Notes: generated by a model from the sequence alone, not told the origin. Counted from the stretch's first letter, positions 52,511-61,851 are shown. The stretch is DNA of 64,000 nucleotides from Acidithiobacillus ferrooxidans ATCC 23270 (GCF_000021485.1 NC_011761.1:1270001-1334000); one strand, 5' to 3'. A program made the numbers and translations.

Positions 52511-53899
52511 ATGGGCTATGACTTGCGGGAGCGGGCATTAGGCGCCTACCTGGGATTGGCGATCGGGGATGCCCTGGGCGCGACGGTGGAGTTCATGAGT
52601 CCCACGGAAATCCGGGAGGAATATGGTGTTCACCGCAATATGACCGGTGGCGGCTGGCTGCATTTGCGTCCCGGACAAGTGACCGACGATACCCAGATGT
52701 GCCTGGTGCTGGGTCGGAGTATCCTTGCCGATGAACAATGGTCCGTTACCCGCTTTGCCGAGGGGATGGTGCAGTGGTTGCGCAGTCATCCCGTGGATGT
52801 GGGCAATACCTGCCGCCGGGGAATCCGGCGCTTTATGCTCAACGGCAGTACCGCCGCCGAACCGGCGGAATGGGATGCGGGCAATGGCGCGTGTGTGCGC
52901 AATCTCCCCGCGGTACTGGCCACCCTGAGCGCGCCTGCGACCTTCCGGCGGATCAGTGTGGAACAGGCGCACCTGACCCACCATCACCCGCTGTCGGATG
53001 TCGCGACCCTGACGCTCGGAGAGATGTTACGCTGCGCGCTGCGGGGTGAGGGTGTTTCATCCGTCCGCCGCCTGGCGGATGCACTGGTGGCACGGTACCC
53101 GGAATTCGCATTCAAAGAAATTCCCCAGGCACCTACGCCCTATATTGTGGATACGGTGCGCGCCGTCCTGTATGCGCTGCTTCATACCGATAACTTTAAA
53201 GACTGCCTGATTGCGGTGGTCAACCAGGGTGGGGATGCGGACACCACGGGCGCCCTCGCGGGCATGCTGGCCGGAGGTCTGTACGGAACTTACGGGCTTC
53301 CCGGCACCTGGCTGCAACGTCTGGATCCCGCGGTTCAGAAAGAAATCGCGGCGCAGGTGGATCAGCTTCTGATCCGGGGTGAGCGAACGGATCATGAGCA
53401 GTTGCCGGCCAGCATGCCGCCGCGTATCGTATTTTACGAAAAACCGGGCTGCGCCAATAACGCGCGGCAGATTGCACTGTTGAGGGCTGCCGGCTGTGTA
53501 GTGGAGGTGCATGACTTATTGCAGACCGCCTGGACGGCGGAAACCTTGCGTCCCTATTTTTCCGATCGGCCCGTGGCGGAGTGGTTCAACCCCGCCTCGC
53601 CGCGGGTAAAGTCCGGAGAGATCGTTCCGGAGGCGTTTACGGAAGCCGGGGCACTCGCCGCGATGCTGTTGGACCCGCTTCTCATTCGTCGCCCGCTCAT
53701 GGAAGCGGGCGACGCCAAAATCGCCGGCTTTTCCGAGGATCAATTACGCCGGTGGACGTCCGCATCTCTTGACGTGTATGCTGAAGGCACCGGCGCCGCT
53801 ACAGACAGTTGTCGGCGATCGGTCCCCTGCCCAAGCGTCCGGCAGGCCAGTAATCTCACCAAAACTCCAGCCGCCTCGTCCCACGCCAACGCCTCCTGA
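52511..53899 (+). CDS. draG: DraG dinitrogenase reductase-activating glycohydrolase fused to a NifO/ArsC-like domain
   Basis: 462 residues. Residues 1-297 are DraG: GLAIGDALGATVEFMSP, VTDDTQMCLVLG (Mn ligands) and NQGGDADTTGALAGMLAGGLYG, the hydrolase that removes ADP-ribose from NifH. From residue 302, MPPRIVFYEKPGCANNARQ starts an arsenate-reductase-fold domain of the nitrogenase-associated (NifO-like) type, with RVKSGEIVPEAFTEAGALAAMLLDPLLIRRPLME. Its last 45 residues are a loose, Ser/Ala-rich tail. Both halves are in one frame; an internal ATG at 53414 has no ribosome-binding site. These are usually two genes. Confidence 0.9.
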   Translation: MGYDLRERALGAYLGLAIGDALGATVEFMSPTEIREEYGVHRNMTGGGWLHLRPGQVTDDTQMCLVLGRSILADEQWSVTRFAEGMVQWLRSHPVDVGNTCRRGIRRFMLNGSTAAEPAEWDAGNGACVRNLPAVLATLSAPATFRRISVEQAHLTHHHPLSDVATLTLGEMLRCALRGEGVSSVRRLADALVARYPEFAFKEIPQAPTPYIVDTVRAVLYALLHTDNFKDCLIAVVNQGGDADTTGALAGMLAGGLYGTYGLPGTWLQRLDPAVQKEIAAQVDQLLIRGERTDHEQLPASMPPRIVFYEKPGCANNARQIALLRAAGCVVEVHDLLQTAWTAETLRPYFSDRPVAEWFNPASPRVKSGEIVPEAFTEAGALAAMLLDPLLIRRPLMEAGDAKIAGFSEDQLRRWTSASLDVYAEGTGAATDSCRRSVPCPSVRQASNLTKTPAASSHANAS

Positions 53900-53924
53900 G
53901 CGCTGTAGAGAAGAGGGCCCTATC

Positions 53925-55562
53925 ATGAAAGATCGCGTAACACCCAACCATTTTCAGGAGCTGACGACCATCTATGAGGTGAGTAAGGTGCTCAGCTCTT
54001 CCATGGATCTTGAACACACTCTGAACGATGTTCTGAAGACGCTGGAGAGCCATCTGCATATCTCACCGTCCATGATCGTATTGCGCATGAACGAGGAAAT
54101 AGTGGGGGTAATCGCGGCCACGGGGTTGTCCGTTGCGGAAATAGAACGGGGGCGTTATCGGTTGGGGGAGGGGATGATTGGCAAGATCATGCGTGCCGGC
54201 ATGCCGATAGTGATTCCTGATGTCTCTCAGGAACCGGCTTTTCTGCACCGCGCCTTTGAACCGGAGATCAGTCAGCGCTTGCATGCTTTTGTAGGGGTGC
54301 CGATCAAGGTGGGATATGAGTGTATCGGTGTGCTCGCCATCTATCGCAGTGAGCGACACAAAGGCGTGAGTTTCCGTTCCGATGTCCGCTTGTTGCAGAT
54401 GATCGCCAATCTGGTGGGACAGACCGTTAATCTGCATCAGGGTATCTCCGCGGAACGAAACCGCCTTTTGCAGGAAAAGCATCGTCTGCAGAAGGAGTTA
54501 CAGAAACGATACAGCATCAAGAATGTCATCGGCAACAGCCGGGCCATGCAGGCGGTATTCGCCGATGTGCATCAGGCGGCACCGGGCAAGGCGACGGTGT
54601 TGCTGCGCGGTGAATCCGGCACCGGGAAGGAAGTCATCGCCCGCGCCATTCATTATCTCAGCCCCCGTCGCGACAAAGCCTTTGTTTCGCTCAATTGCGC
54701 GGCGCTCCCGGAAAGCATTCTCGAGTCAGAACTCTTCGGACATGAGCGCGGCGCGTTTACCGGCGCCACCCAGGAGCGCAAAGGGCGCTTTGAACTGGCA
54801 GATGGCGGCACGCTGTTTCTCGACGAGATCGGCGACATCTCTCCGGCTTTTCAGGCGAAGCTCTTACGGGTGCTGCAGGAGCGTGAATTCGAGCGGGTAG
54901 GCGGAACGCAGACCCGGCGGGTCAATGTGCGCATTATCGCAGCCACCAATCGCAACCTCGAAGAGGCGGTGAGCAAGGGCGAGTTCCGCGCCGATCTGTA
55001 CTATCGGATCAATGTCGTCAGTATTTTTCTGCCCCCACTGCGGGAGCGTCGCGAGGATATCCCCGCCTTGATCGAACATTTCCTCGCCCGTTACAACGCC
55101 GAGAATCAGCGCAAACTGACCCTCACCCCGGAAGCCTTGCAAACCATGGTGTCCTGCTACTGGCCAGGTAACGTGCGGGAATTGGAAAACTGCGTCGAAC
55201 GTACCGCCACCATGATGCGCGGCGATATCATCCGCAATCTGGACGTGCCCTGTCAGCGCAATCAGTGCCTGTCCATGGCCTTGCGGCCGCTGGAAGGGAG
55301 TCATCCCATCGTCACCATGAAGCTGTCGAGCGGCATGAGTGTTCCGCCTCATGCAGCGCCTGATGTGGAGGGGCAAGTGACGGATGCATCCGGGGCTGGT
55401 GATGGGGAAGGTTCCTTGCCTTTGTCGGAGCGGGATCGCCTGATCCAGGCCATGGACCGCTGTGGCTGGGTACAAGCCAAAGCCGCCCGTTTATTGGGGA
55501 CGACCACCCGCAAACTCGGTTATGCCCTCAATAAGCATGGCATAGAAGTTAAAAAACTCTAA
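53925..55562 (+). CDS. nifA: Nitrogen fixation transcriptional activator NifA, oxygen-sensitive type
   Basis: 545-residue sigma54-dependent activator. N-terminal GAF domain (about 15-165), AAA+ domain with Walker A GESGTGKE at 229 and the sigma54 contact GAFTGA at 276, and a C-terminal helix-turn-helix ([18 protein letters not shown]). Cys residues 411, 423, 443 and 448 form the C-x11-C-x19-C-x4-C motif seen in NifA proteins that sense oxygen or redox directly without NifL; no nifL gene is present. The start follows AGAAGAGG; the longer frame begins inside draG. Confidence 0.96.
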   Translation: MKDRVTPNHFQELTTIYEVSKVLSSSMDLEHTLNDVLKTLESHLHISPSMIVLRMNEEIVGVIAATGLSVAEIERGRYRLGEGMIGKIMRAGMPIVIPDVSQEPAFLHRAFEPEISQRLHAFVGVPIKVGYECIGVLAIYRSERHKGVSFRSDVRLLQMIANLVGQTVNLHQGISAERNRLLQEKHRLQKELQKRYSIKNVIGNSRAMQAVFADVHQAAPGKATVLLRGESGTGKEVIARAIHYLSPRRDKAFVSLNCAALPESILESELFGHERGAFTGATQERKGRFELADGGTLFLDEIGDISPAFQAKLLRVLQEREFERVGGTQTRRVNVRIIAATNRNLEEAVSKGEFRADLYYRINVVSIFLPPLRERREDIPALIEHFLARYNAENQRKLTLTPEALQTMVSCYWPGNVRELENCVERTATMMRGDIIRNLDVPCQRNQCLSMALRPLEGSHPIVTMKLSSGMSVPPHAAPDVEGQVTDASGAGDGEGSLPLSERDRLIQAMDRCGWVQAKAARLLGTTTRKLGYALNKHGIEVKKL

Positions 55563-55659
55563 ACCAGAAACGCTCGGCCAGGGGGCGGCGAACGCCCCAC
55601 CCGCCCCACCTTGCGTACCGCCTCTCGCACTTGCCCTGCTATTTTTACCCCTCCCCATT

Positions 55660-55675
55660 TGTCCGGTTTTCGACA
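55660..55675. promoter_or_regulatory. NifA-type upstream activator site (TGT-N10-ACA)
   Basis: TGTCCGGTTTTCGACA lies about 128 bases upstream of the predicted nifB start. The rest of the 324-base gap after nifA holds a GC-rich hairpin (55582-55598) with no T tract and the sigma54 promoter. Confidence 0.65.
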
Positions 55676-55769
55676 ATTTTTACCGCAGTGCTGAAAACGC
55701 ACGTAACGTTATCGACAAAGCCCCGGATGGTTTTAATCTAATACCTTGAAAAACAAAGGCAGCATATGC

Positions 55770-55785
55770 TGGCATCACTTTTGCT
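55770..55785 (+). promoter_or_regulatory. sigma54 promoter of the nifB operon
   Basis: TGGCATCACTTTTGCT has ten bases between GG and GC and matches consensus except one base. The predicted start is near 55796, about 90 bases before nifB, whose ATG has GGAGG upstream. Confidence 0.85.
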
Positions 55786-55886
55786 AAAGGTAATGCAAGC
55801 GTCAGCTTCTTAGGAGCAAGCCGATACATCCATGAGGCGCGCGGTTTTCCATCGTTCACTGAAGATCCGTATGGAGGATTACGCCC

Positions 55887-57455
55887 ATGGCATCCCAAAT
55901 AATATCTCTTGCCAGTATTGCCACACCCAATAACGGGGTGGATCTGGACGAGATCATGCAGCAAAAGGCAGAACACCAAGGTTGTGGTACGAGTGGTGGT
56001 TCCGGCAAGGCCAGTTGTGGCAGCGGAGCGGGGCAGGGAGATCTGGCACCGGAGATATGGGAAAAGGTCAAGAATCACCCCTGCTATAGCGAAGAGGCGC
56101 ATCATCATTACGCCCGTATGCACGTTGCGGTAGCGCCCGCCTGTAATATCCAGTGCAATTACTGTAACCGCAAATATGACTGCGCCAACGAAAGTCGGCC
56201 GGGTGTCGTCAGTGAAAAACTGACGCCGGAGCAAGCGGCTAAAAAGGTGCTGGCCGTGGCCTCCACCATTCCGCAGATGACGGTGTTGGGTATTGCTGGT
56301 CCGGGTGATCCCCTGGCCAACCCCGAAAAAACTTTCAAGACCTTTGAACTGATCTCGAAAACCGCGCCGGATATCAAGCTTTGCCTATCCACCAATGGCC
56401 TGGCACTCCCTGACCATGTCGATACCATTGCCCGCTTTAATGTGGATCACGTCACCATTACCATCAATATGGTGGATGCGAATGTAGGCGCCCAGATCTA
56501 TCCCTGGATTTTTTACAAAAACAAGCGGTACAAGGGGCGTGAAGCGGCGCAGATACTCACCGACCGGCAAATGCAGGGACTGGAAATGCTGACCGAGCGC
56601 GGCATTCTCTGTAAGGTGAATTCGGTCATGATCCCTGGTATCAATGATCACCATCTGGTGGAAGTCAACCGGGCAGTTAAGAGTCGCGGAGCTTTCCTTC
56701 ACAACATCATGCCCCTGATTTCCGCTCCGGAACATGGCACCGTTTTCGGCTTGAACGGCCAGCGCGGCCCGACCGCGCAGGAACTAAAAGCCCTACAGGA
56801 CAGTTGCGAAGGCGAAATGAACATGATGCGCCACTGTCGGCAATGCCGGGCGGACGCCGTGGGCCTGCTGGGCGAAGATCGTTCGGCGGAATTCACGACC
56901 GAAGCCGTCATGGCGATGGATGTGGAGTATGACCTGGAATCGCGCAAGGCCTATCAGTCGCTGGTGGAGCAGGAACGTCAGGCGACGGCGGACGCCAAGC
57001 GCGCGGAACTGGAAACCCTGGCTGGCGAGCAATCCGATGTCAAAATTCTCATCGCGGTGGCCACAAAAGGCAGCGGGCGGGTCAATGAGCACTTTGGTCA
57101 TGCCACCGAGTTTCAGATTTATGAGGCGAGTGCATCCGGGGCGAAGTTTGTCGGCCACCGCCGCGTGGACCTCTATTGCCAGGGCGGTTATGGCGAAGAG
57201 GAAGCCCTGGAAACCACCATCATCCGCGCGATCAACGATTGTACGGCAGTTTTTGTGGCCAAGATCGGTGGCTGTCCGAAAGCCTCTCTGGAGGCGGCCG
57301 GAATCGATGCGGTGGATCGCTACGCGTTTGAATATATCGAACAGTCCGTCATTGCCTACTATCGGGATTATCTCGATAACATCCGTAGCGGAGCCATTGT
57401 CCATGGCCAACGCGGGGATGCGGAGATCCGGCAGGGCGCATACATAGCTGCATAA
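55887..57455 (+). CDS. nifB: FeMo-co biosynthesis radical SAM protein NifB with NifX-like C-terminus
   Basis: 522-residue enzyme that builds the 8Fe-9S-C core (NifB-co). The radical SAM Cys motif is CNIQCNYC at about residue 92-98; downstream features are [50 protein letters not shown] and [16 protein letters not shown]. After a linker, a NifX/NafY-like domain begins ([31 protein letters not shown]). It has a conserved N-terminal glycine/cysteine-rich region. It is the first gene of a long operon. Confidence 0.97.
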   Translation: MASQIISLASIATPNNGVDLDEIMQQKAEHQGCGTSGGSGKASCGSGAGQGDLAPEIWEKVKNHPCYSEEAHHHYARMHVAVAPACNIQCNYCNRKYDCANESRPGVVSEKLTPEQAAKKVLAVASTIPQMTVLGIAGPGDPLANPEKTFKTFELISKTAPDIKLCLSTNGLALPDHVDTIARFNVDHVTITINMVDANVGAQIYPWIFYKNKRYKGREAAQILTDRQMQGLEMLTERGILCKVNSVMIPGINDHHLVEVNRAVKSRGAFLHNIMPLISAPEHGTVFGLNGQRGPTAQELKALQDSCEGEMNMMRHCRQCRADAVGLLGEDRSAEFTTEAVMAMDVEYDLESRKAYQSLVEQERQATADAKRAELETLAGEQSDVKILIAVATKGSGRVNEHFGHATEFQIYEASASGAKFVGHRRVDLYCQGGYGEEEALETTIIRAINDCTAVFVAKIGGCPKASLEAAGIDAVDRYAFEYIEQSVIAYYRDYLDNIRSGAIVHGQRGDAEIRQGAYIAA

Positions 57456-57505
57456 GATTGTCGGGGGAGATCTCCTCCCCCATTTTTGTGAAAAGGAGAA
57501 ACATC

Positions 57506-57724
57506 ATGGCTTTTAAAATCGTTAGTTCCCAATGCACCAGTTGTTCGGCCTGTGAACCGGAATGTCCGAATATGGCCATTTCCGAAAAGAATGGCACCTT
57601 TGTGATCGATCCAGCCAAGTGTACGGAATGCATAAATTATTTCGATGAACCTCAGTGTGTGGCGGTATGTCCGGTGGACGACACCTGCATCATTGATAAC
57701 AATTATCCCCGTTACGTCGCTTAG
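57506..57724 (+). CDS. fdxN: Ferredoxin FdxN (2[4Fe-4S])
   Basis: 72-residue clostridial-type ferredoxin with [12 protein letters not shown] and [20 protein letters not shown], the second motif having the long insert of nif-type FdxN. It gives electrons to NifB or nitrogenase. The start MAFKIVSSQ follows AAAGGAG. It lies 50 bases after nifB. Confidence 0.93.
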   Translation: MAFKIVSSQCTSCSACEPECPNMAISEKNGTFVIDPAKCTECINYFDEPQCVAVCPVDDTCIIDNNYPRYVA

Positions 57725-57733
57725 GAGTCTGTC

Positions 57734-58069
57734 ATGGAACTTACCTTCACGCCTAAAGCAGAACGCTTTATCCAGCGGATGATCACCTTTGGCGGAGGAA
57801 ATGCTTCCAGTGCTTTCCGCCTTGCGGTAAAGCCAGGCGGGTGCTCCGGCCTCTCTTACGATTTTCGCATTGTCGACGCAGCGGAGCCCGGCGATGTGGC
57901 CATCACCAGTAATGGCATTCCGGTACTGCTGGAACAGAAGAGTGTTCCTTTTCTCAACGGCGTCATCGTCGATTGCGAGGACAGCCTGATGAATACCGGG
58001 TTGGTCTTTACCAATCCCAATGCAGCGGCCAGTTGTGGTTGCGGAACTTCATTTACACCCAAGGAATAA
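57734..58069 (+). CDS. A-type iron-sulfur carrier (HesB-like)
   Basis: 111-residue A-type carrier: KPGGCSGLSYDFRIVDA and ASCGCGTSFTPKE supply the three conserved Cys. It is the second such gene in the window (the other is at 39676), differing in its N-terminus. It lies nine bases after fdxN with a TAGGAG box. It may supply clusters to NifB. Confidence 0.92.
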   Translation: MELTFTPKAERFIQRMITFGGGNASSAFRLAVKPGGCSGLSYDFRIVDAAEPGDVAITSNGIPVLLEQKSVPFLNGVIVDCEDSLMNTGLVFTNPNAAASCGCGTSFTPKE

Positions 58070-58109
58070 AGCCGGGTCCCGGAAACGGTGAGATTGGAGG
58101 GAGAAAAAC

Positions 58110-58340
58110 ATGGAAACCTGGATCGTTCATCATACGAATACGACTATCCATCGTTGCGCAGCGAATATGGCAGCACTTCCTCCGCATCTCGACGATATCG
58201 ATTTCCGCGGTGCGGAGATCTTTACGCGCATACCCGTGAGGGAGCAGCGCCATCTCGCACGTGCTTACAGCAGTTATGTCTGCTGTGCGGAGTGCGAAGC
58301 GGTGCTGCTCAACCCCGTGAAGCATAGGGGGGCAGCATGA
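58110..58340 (+). CDS. Unknown small Cys/His-containing protein
   Basis: 76-residue protein beginning METWIVHHTNTTIHRCAAN with DIDFRGAEIFTRIPVREQRHL and a C-terminal VCCAECEAVLLNP motif that could bind a metal. The start has a GGAGG box; the stop overlaps the next gene by four bases. No known family. Probable Fe-S or redox helper of NifB, by position only. Confidence 0.65.
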   Translation: METWIVHHTNTTIHRCAANMAALPPHLDDIDFRGAEIFTRIPVREQRHLARAYSSYVCCAECEAVLLNPVKHRGAA

Positions 58341-58846
58341 GCAATATCTGGGACGATGAATGGTTGAACCGCCGTTACTATGAAGGCCTCCTACCGGAGG
58401 CGGCAGAACGCCATCTGCATCTCGCGGCGCGCTCTTATGCGGATGATGTGCGCGCCGAGGATCATCTGATGGATGCCATCGCCATCGCGCCCGAACACAT
58501 GGTCGTTTACCTGGGTTTATACAAATTTTATTTCTATAAAGGTCGACTGAGCGAGGCGCTGGCTACGGCCCGTATCTGTCTGCAGCGCAGCGCCGCAGAA
58601 TTGGGTATTGATCCGGACTGGCACAAGGTAAGGGAGCGGCAGGCGGACTTTGGCAGTTATGATGCACCGCAGGCGCGCTTCTATATGTTCGTGCTCAAAG
58701 CCTATGGCTACCTGCATTTGCGCCTGGGGCATCTGGCTACCGGAAGCAAAATCATGGACAAACTTATCGAACTGGACCCGACAGATAAAATACAGGCGCG
58801 TGTGCTGCTGGAAGTCCTGCAAAAAAAAGAGGAAGACGATGAGTGA
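58337..58846 (+). CDS. TPR-like protein, paralogue of the fix-operon gene
   Basis: 169 residues with a helical repeat pattern. Central motifs VYLGLYKFYFYKGRLSEALATAR, IDPDWHKVR, QARFYMFVLKAYGYLHLR and KLIELDPTDK align with the protein at 7816. Its N-terminus (SNIWDDEWLNRRYYEGLLPEAAERH) is different. ATGA overlap with the preceding gene and an eight-base overlap with the LRV gene show strong coupling. Confidence 0.75.
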   Translation: MSNIWDDEWLNRRYYEGLLPEAAERHLHLAARSYADDVRAEDHLMDAIAIAPEHMVVYLGLYKFYFYKGRLSEALATARICLQRSAAELGIDPDWHKVRERQADFGSYDAPQARFYMFVLKAYGYLHLRLGHLATGSKIMDKLIELDPTDKIQARVLLEVLQKKEEDDE

Positions 58847-59630
58847 CCCGAATGAGGCCGTTGACTGGCAGGGCTGCGCAGTCTCCTGTAAGACTTGTCC
58901 CGAGCGCGAGATCCCGGGGCTGAAGTGTAAACTTTTGCATGCCTGTATGCACGATCGTTACGCCAAAAGAGTGGATCGCTTTTTTCGCTGGAATCCACAG
59001 ATCGCCAAGGATTATCTGCAACACGGCTACTTTGAAGTGCGGGCTTGCGCCGCGCGTTATGCGGATATTTTTCATCTGCCGGCGCTCATGAACGATCCGG
59101 ATGAAACCGTGCGCTGGGCAGTAGCGCAGCGGCTTCCGCAACGCTATCTGCTGCGCATGATCCACGATCCGCATCGGGAAGTGCGTATCCGGGTAGCGGC
59201 GCGGCTGGATGAACGTAATCTGTCTGCCATGATGCACGATGCGGATTATTACGTGCGTCTGGAGGTGGTGCGTCGCCTGCCCAAAGGTCTATTGGCGCTC
59301 ATGATGCATGATTCCGACGTGGAGGTTCGGCGCGTTGTGGCCAAACGTATCGGCGTGGATGCTCTGGTCAAAATGCTGCGGGACGATGATCCCGGGGTCC
59401 GTCTCGATGCCATTGAACGTGTACCGGTGTCGACCCTTTCCACACTAGTTGACGATGCGGATTGGCGTATCCGCTACGAGGTGGCGGCGCGCGGGAGCCA
59501 GGAAGCGGTAATCAGCCTGTTGGCGGATGAGGATTATGAGGTGCGTCGTTGCGCCGCGGAACGCTTAGGGAAAGGCGAACCACTTTCCAGACAACGATTG
59601 CCAGGGGAGGGTGGGATATGGCCGGAATGA
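58839..59630 (+). CDS. Leucine-rich repeat variant (LRV) protein with N-terminal Fe-S motif
   Basis: 263 residues. The N-terminal Cys cluster (C13, C17, C20, C30, C36 in CAVSCKTCPEREIPGLKC) resembles the 4Fe-4S site of the Azotobacter LRV protein whose gene sits in the nif region. About nine 24-residue repeats follow (LMNDPDETVRWAVAQRLP; MIHDPHREVRIRVAARLD; MMHDADYYVRLEVVRRLP; MLRDDDPGVRLDAIERVP). Likely a scaffold or partner-binding solenoid. The start overlaps the TPR stop. Confidence 0.85.
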   Translation: MSDPNEAVDWQGCAVSCKTCPEREIPGLKCKLLHACMHDRYAKRVDRFFRWNPQIAKDYLQHGYFEVRACAARYADIFHLPALMNDPDETVRWAVAQRLPQRYLLRMIHDPHREVRIRVAARLDERNLSAMMHDADYYVRLEVVRRLPKGLLALMMHDSDVEVRRVVAKRIGVDALVKMLRDDDPGVRLDAIERVPVSTLSTLVDDADWRIRYEVAARGSQEAVISLLADEDYEVRRCAAERLGKGEPLSRQRLPGEGGIWPE

Positions 59631-59920
59631 GCAGAGACAGCGCAACGGTGGAGTTGGGCGCAGAACCCGAGTTCAATTATGGGGATAAAGTCCGTTCCCG
59701 CAAACATGTGAAAAATGATGGAACATTTACCGGCGCCGATATTGGCGAGGTGATTGTTACCAAAGGCGATATCGGTTTTATCATCAGTATCGGCACCTAC
59801 TTGCAGCAATTTTATATTTATGGTGTGGATTTTTATGAGCGTGGTCATCTGGTCGGCATGAAGGGCCGTGAACTGGATCTGATCGAAAGCAATCCGGTTC
59901 AGGAGGAGAGAATCCCATGA
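59618..59920 (+). CDS. nifZ: NifZ family protein (first tandem copy)
   Basis: 100-residue protein; NifZ helps P-cluster maturation of the MoFe protein. Core FNYGDKVRSRKHVKNDGTFTGADIGEVIVTKGDIGFIISIGTYLQQFYIYGVDF matches the family. The GGGAGGGTGGG box favours this start over the ATG at 59627 that overlaps the LRV stop. The stop overlaps the second nifZ. Confidence 0.9.
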   Translation: MAGMSRDSATVELGAEPEFNYGDKVRSRKHVKNDGTFTGADIGEVIVTKGDIGFIISIGTYLQQFYIYGVDFYERGHLVGMKGRELDLIESNPVQEERIP

Positions 59921-60171
59921 TGGATTTACGTCTACCCCGATTTGATTGGGGCCTAACGGTACGGGCTTGCGATGATATTTTTAATGACGGGACTTATCCT
60001 GGGGAGGCCGAAGGGGCCTTGCTGGTAGCCAAGGACAGTCCGGGAGAAATCGTGCGGGTAGGACATCACGAAGAGGGCAACATGCCGCTCTACCTCGTGG
60101 AGTTTGCCAATGGCATGGTGGTCGGTTGCCTGGAAGAGGAAATTCTACCCGTCGAAGGGCAGAAGCCATGA
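59917..60171 (+). CDS. NifZ-like protein (second tandem copy)
   Basis: 84 residues with the NifZ core FDWGLTVRACDDIFNDGTYPGEAEGALLVAKDSPGEIVRVGHHEE, then LYLVEFANGMVVGCLEEEILP. The NDGTYPG motif matches the first copy and the family. It overlaps both neighbours by four bases. It lacks the C-terminal part of the first copy, so may be a split or partner subunit. Confidence 0.82.
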   Translation: MMDLRLPRFDWGLTVRACDDIFNDGTYPGEAEGALLVAKDSPGEIVRVGHHEEGNMPLYLVEFANGMVVGCLEEEILPVEGQKP

Positions 60172-61349
60172 ACATGACGCGCAGCATTTATCTCGATAAC
60201 AATGCGACAACGGCCTTGGCGCCGGCGGCACTGGACGCTATGCTACCCTATTTATCCACGGAATATGCCAATCCTTCCAGCGCCTCCGCAGCGGGTGTAA
60301 GTGTCAAGAAAGCGTTGGGTGAGGCGCGGGTCGCGGTGGCCAAGTTGTTGGGCTCCTCACCTGCGGAACTGATTTTTACCAGTGGCGCGACGGAGAGCAA
60401 TCATACGGCGATCCTGGGCGCACTCTCCCTGACCAAAGGCAAACGCCACCTGATTACCAGCCAGGTGGAACATCCCTCGGTACTTTTGATGTGCCAGCAT
60501 CTGGAACGCCTCGGGATAGAGGTGAGTTACCTGCCGGTGGATGAAGAGGGACGCCTGGACCTGGAAGACCTGCGCGTAGCCTTGCGTCCGGATACCGCCC
60601 TGGTTTCCCTCATGTGGGCAAACAATGAAACGGGTGTGCTCTTTCCCGTTATCGAAGCGGCTGCCATGGCGCATGACGCGGGGGCTTTTTTTCATACGGA
60701 TGCGACCCAGGCGCTTGGCAAGCTGTCTGTGAATGCCGCCGCTTCCGGCGTGGATTTTTTATCCTGCTCGGCACATAAGATTCATGGCCCCAAGGGCGTT
60801 GGGGCATTGTTCGTCCGCAAAGGCATTGCCCTACCACCCTTGTTTCATGGTCATCAGGAACGGGGACGGCGGGGTGGCACCGAGAATGTTCCTGCCATTG
60901 CCGGTTTTGCGGCCGCTGCCCGTCTGCTCACCAATATCGAAGCCGAGGCGCACTACCTGCGGGAATTGCGTGATCATTTTGAACAAGGTCTGTTGGCGTT
61001 CATGCCCTGTGCGCGGATCCACGGTCAGGAAGCCGAGCGTTTACCCAATACCAGCAATGTCGGGTTTATCGCACTCGACGGCGAAGAACTGCTCTATCGC
61101 CTGGAGCAGGAGGGCATTACGGCTGCAGCCGGTGCCGCTTGTGCTGCCGGCGGGCAGGAACCTTCCCACGTGCTTACGGCCATGGGCTTTTCTAAAACCG
61201 CGGTGCTGTCCTCGCTGCGTTTCTCCTTTGGCCGCCAGAATCGGTCGGAGGATGTGGAGCGGCTGCTCCGGGTATTGCCAGGCATCCTGCTGGGCATGAT
61301 GGACATGCCACCGGTGAAGGCCGGTGTCCCGATTTCTTGCGCACCGTAA
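60168..61349 (+). CDS. Second cysteine desulfurase (NifS-like)
   Basis: 393-residue PLP enzyme: IYLDNNATTALAPAALDAM, HTDATQALGKLSVN, SCSAHKIHGPKGVGALFV with the PLP-Lys, and catalytic Cys loop GAACAAGGQEPSHVL. It is clearly a NifS/IscS relative of the enzyme at 37585 but with a distinct active-site loop (ACAAGGQ versus ACTSGSL). Start overlaps nifZ2 by four bases; a second ATG is two codons inside. Probably supplies sulfur to the nifB-operon enzymes. Confidence 0.93.
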   Translation: MNMTRSIYLDNNATTALAPAALDAMLPYLSTEYANPSSASAAGVSVKKALGEARVAVAKLLGSSPAELIFTSGATESNHTAILGALSLTKGKRHLITSQVEHPSVLLMCQHLERLGIEVSYLPVDEEGRLDLEDLRVALRPDTALVSLMWANNETGVLFPVIEAAAMAHDAGAFFHTDATQALGKLSVNAAASGVDFLSCSAHKIHGPKGVGALFVRKGIALPPLFHGHQERGRRGGTENVPAIAGFAAAARLLTNIEAEAHYLRELRDHFEQGLLAFMPCARIHGQEAERLPNTSNVGFIALDGEELLYRLEQEGITAAAGAACAAGGQEPSHVLTAMGFSKTAVLSSLRFSFGRQNRSEDVERLLRVLPGILLGMMDMPPVKAGVPISCAP

Positions 61350-61364
61350 AATAAGGAATACCCC

Positions 61365-61574
61365 ATGAAGGTGATGATTCGTAAAAATGCCGCTGGTGAA
61401 CTGACGGCGTATGTGCCCAAGAAAGACCTCGAGGAACCCATTACCGAGTGTCAGAAGCCGGAACTGTGGGGCGGGGTGGTGACGCTGGCGAACGGCTGGC
61501 GCCTGGAATTGCCGGAGATGCCCGGTGATACCCGTCTGCCGATTACCGTAGAAGCGCGTCGCCTGGAGGGTTGA
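61365..61574 (+). CDS. nifT: NifT/FixU protein
   Basis: 69-residue NifT: MKVMIRKNAAGELTAYVPKKDLEE, LWGGVVTLANGWRLELPEM. The family is always near nif structural or nifB genes and its role is unknown. It has AAGGAA before the ATG. Confidence 0.93.
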   Translation: MKVMIRKNAAGELTAYVPKKDLEEPITECQKPELWGGVVTLANGWRLELPEMPGDTRLPITVEARRLEG

Positions 61575-61578
61575 GAGG

Positions 61579-61851
61579 ATGGAACTCACTGACGAAGATC
61601 TCACGGTACTTTTTGATCTGGGCCGAAATGCCTGCCGGTCTGGTGAGGGTATCCTGCCTGTTTTGCGTACCCGCTTCCCCGGACTCCCCATTACCCAATG
61701 TCCCGCCGGCGATGTCAGCGACGAACCTTTCCGTACCGGTGAGTATTTTGACCTGCATTTGTTGGATACCCGCGACCATTGTCCGAAAATCACCTCCGAC
61801 TCCCAGGCGGCAACCGGCCTGCTGCTGGCCATGCACCGGAGTACGACATGA
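61579..61851 (+). CDS. Small nif-associated protein of unknown function
   Basis: 90 residues: DEDLTVLFDLGRNACRSGEGIL, FPGLPITQCPAGDVSDEPFR, YFDLHLLDTRDHCPKITSDSQAATGLLLA. The DLHLLDTxxHC pattern looks like a small conserved family of nif clusters I cannot name with certainty. The stop overlaps the aminotransferase-like gene start. Cys and His residues suggest metal or cluster binding. Confidence 0.72.
   Translation: MELTDEDLTVLFDLGRNACRSGEGILPVLRTRFPGLPITQCPAGDVSDEPFRTGEYFDLHLLDTRDHCPKITSDSQAATGLLLAMHRSTT

Noticed and set aside
55582-55598. GC-rich hairpin after nifA as a terminator
   Set aside because: Six-pair stem GGGGCG/CGCCCC without a T tract; termination not supported.
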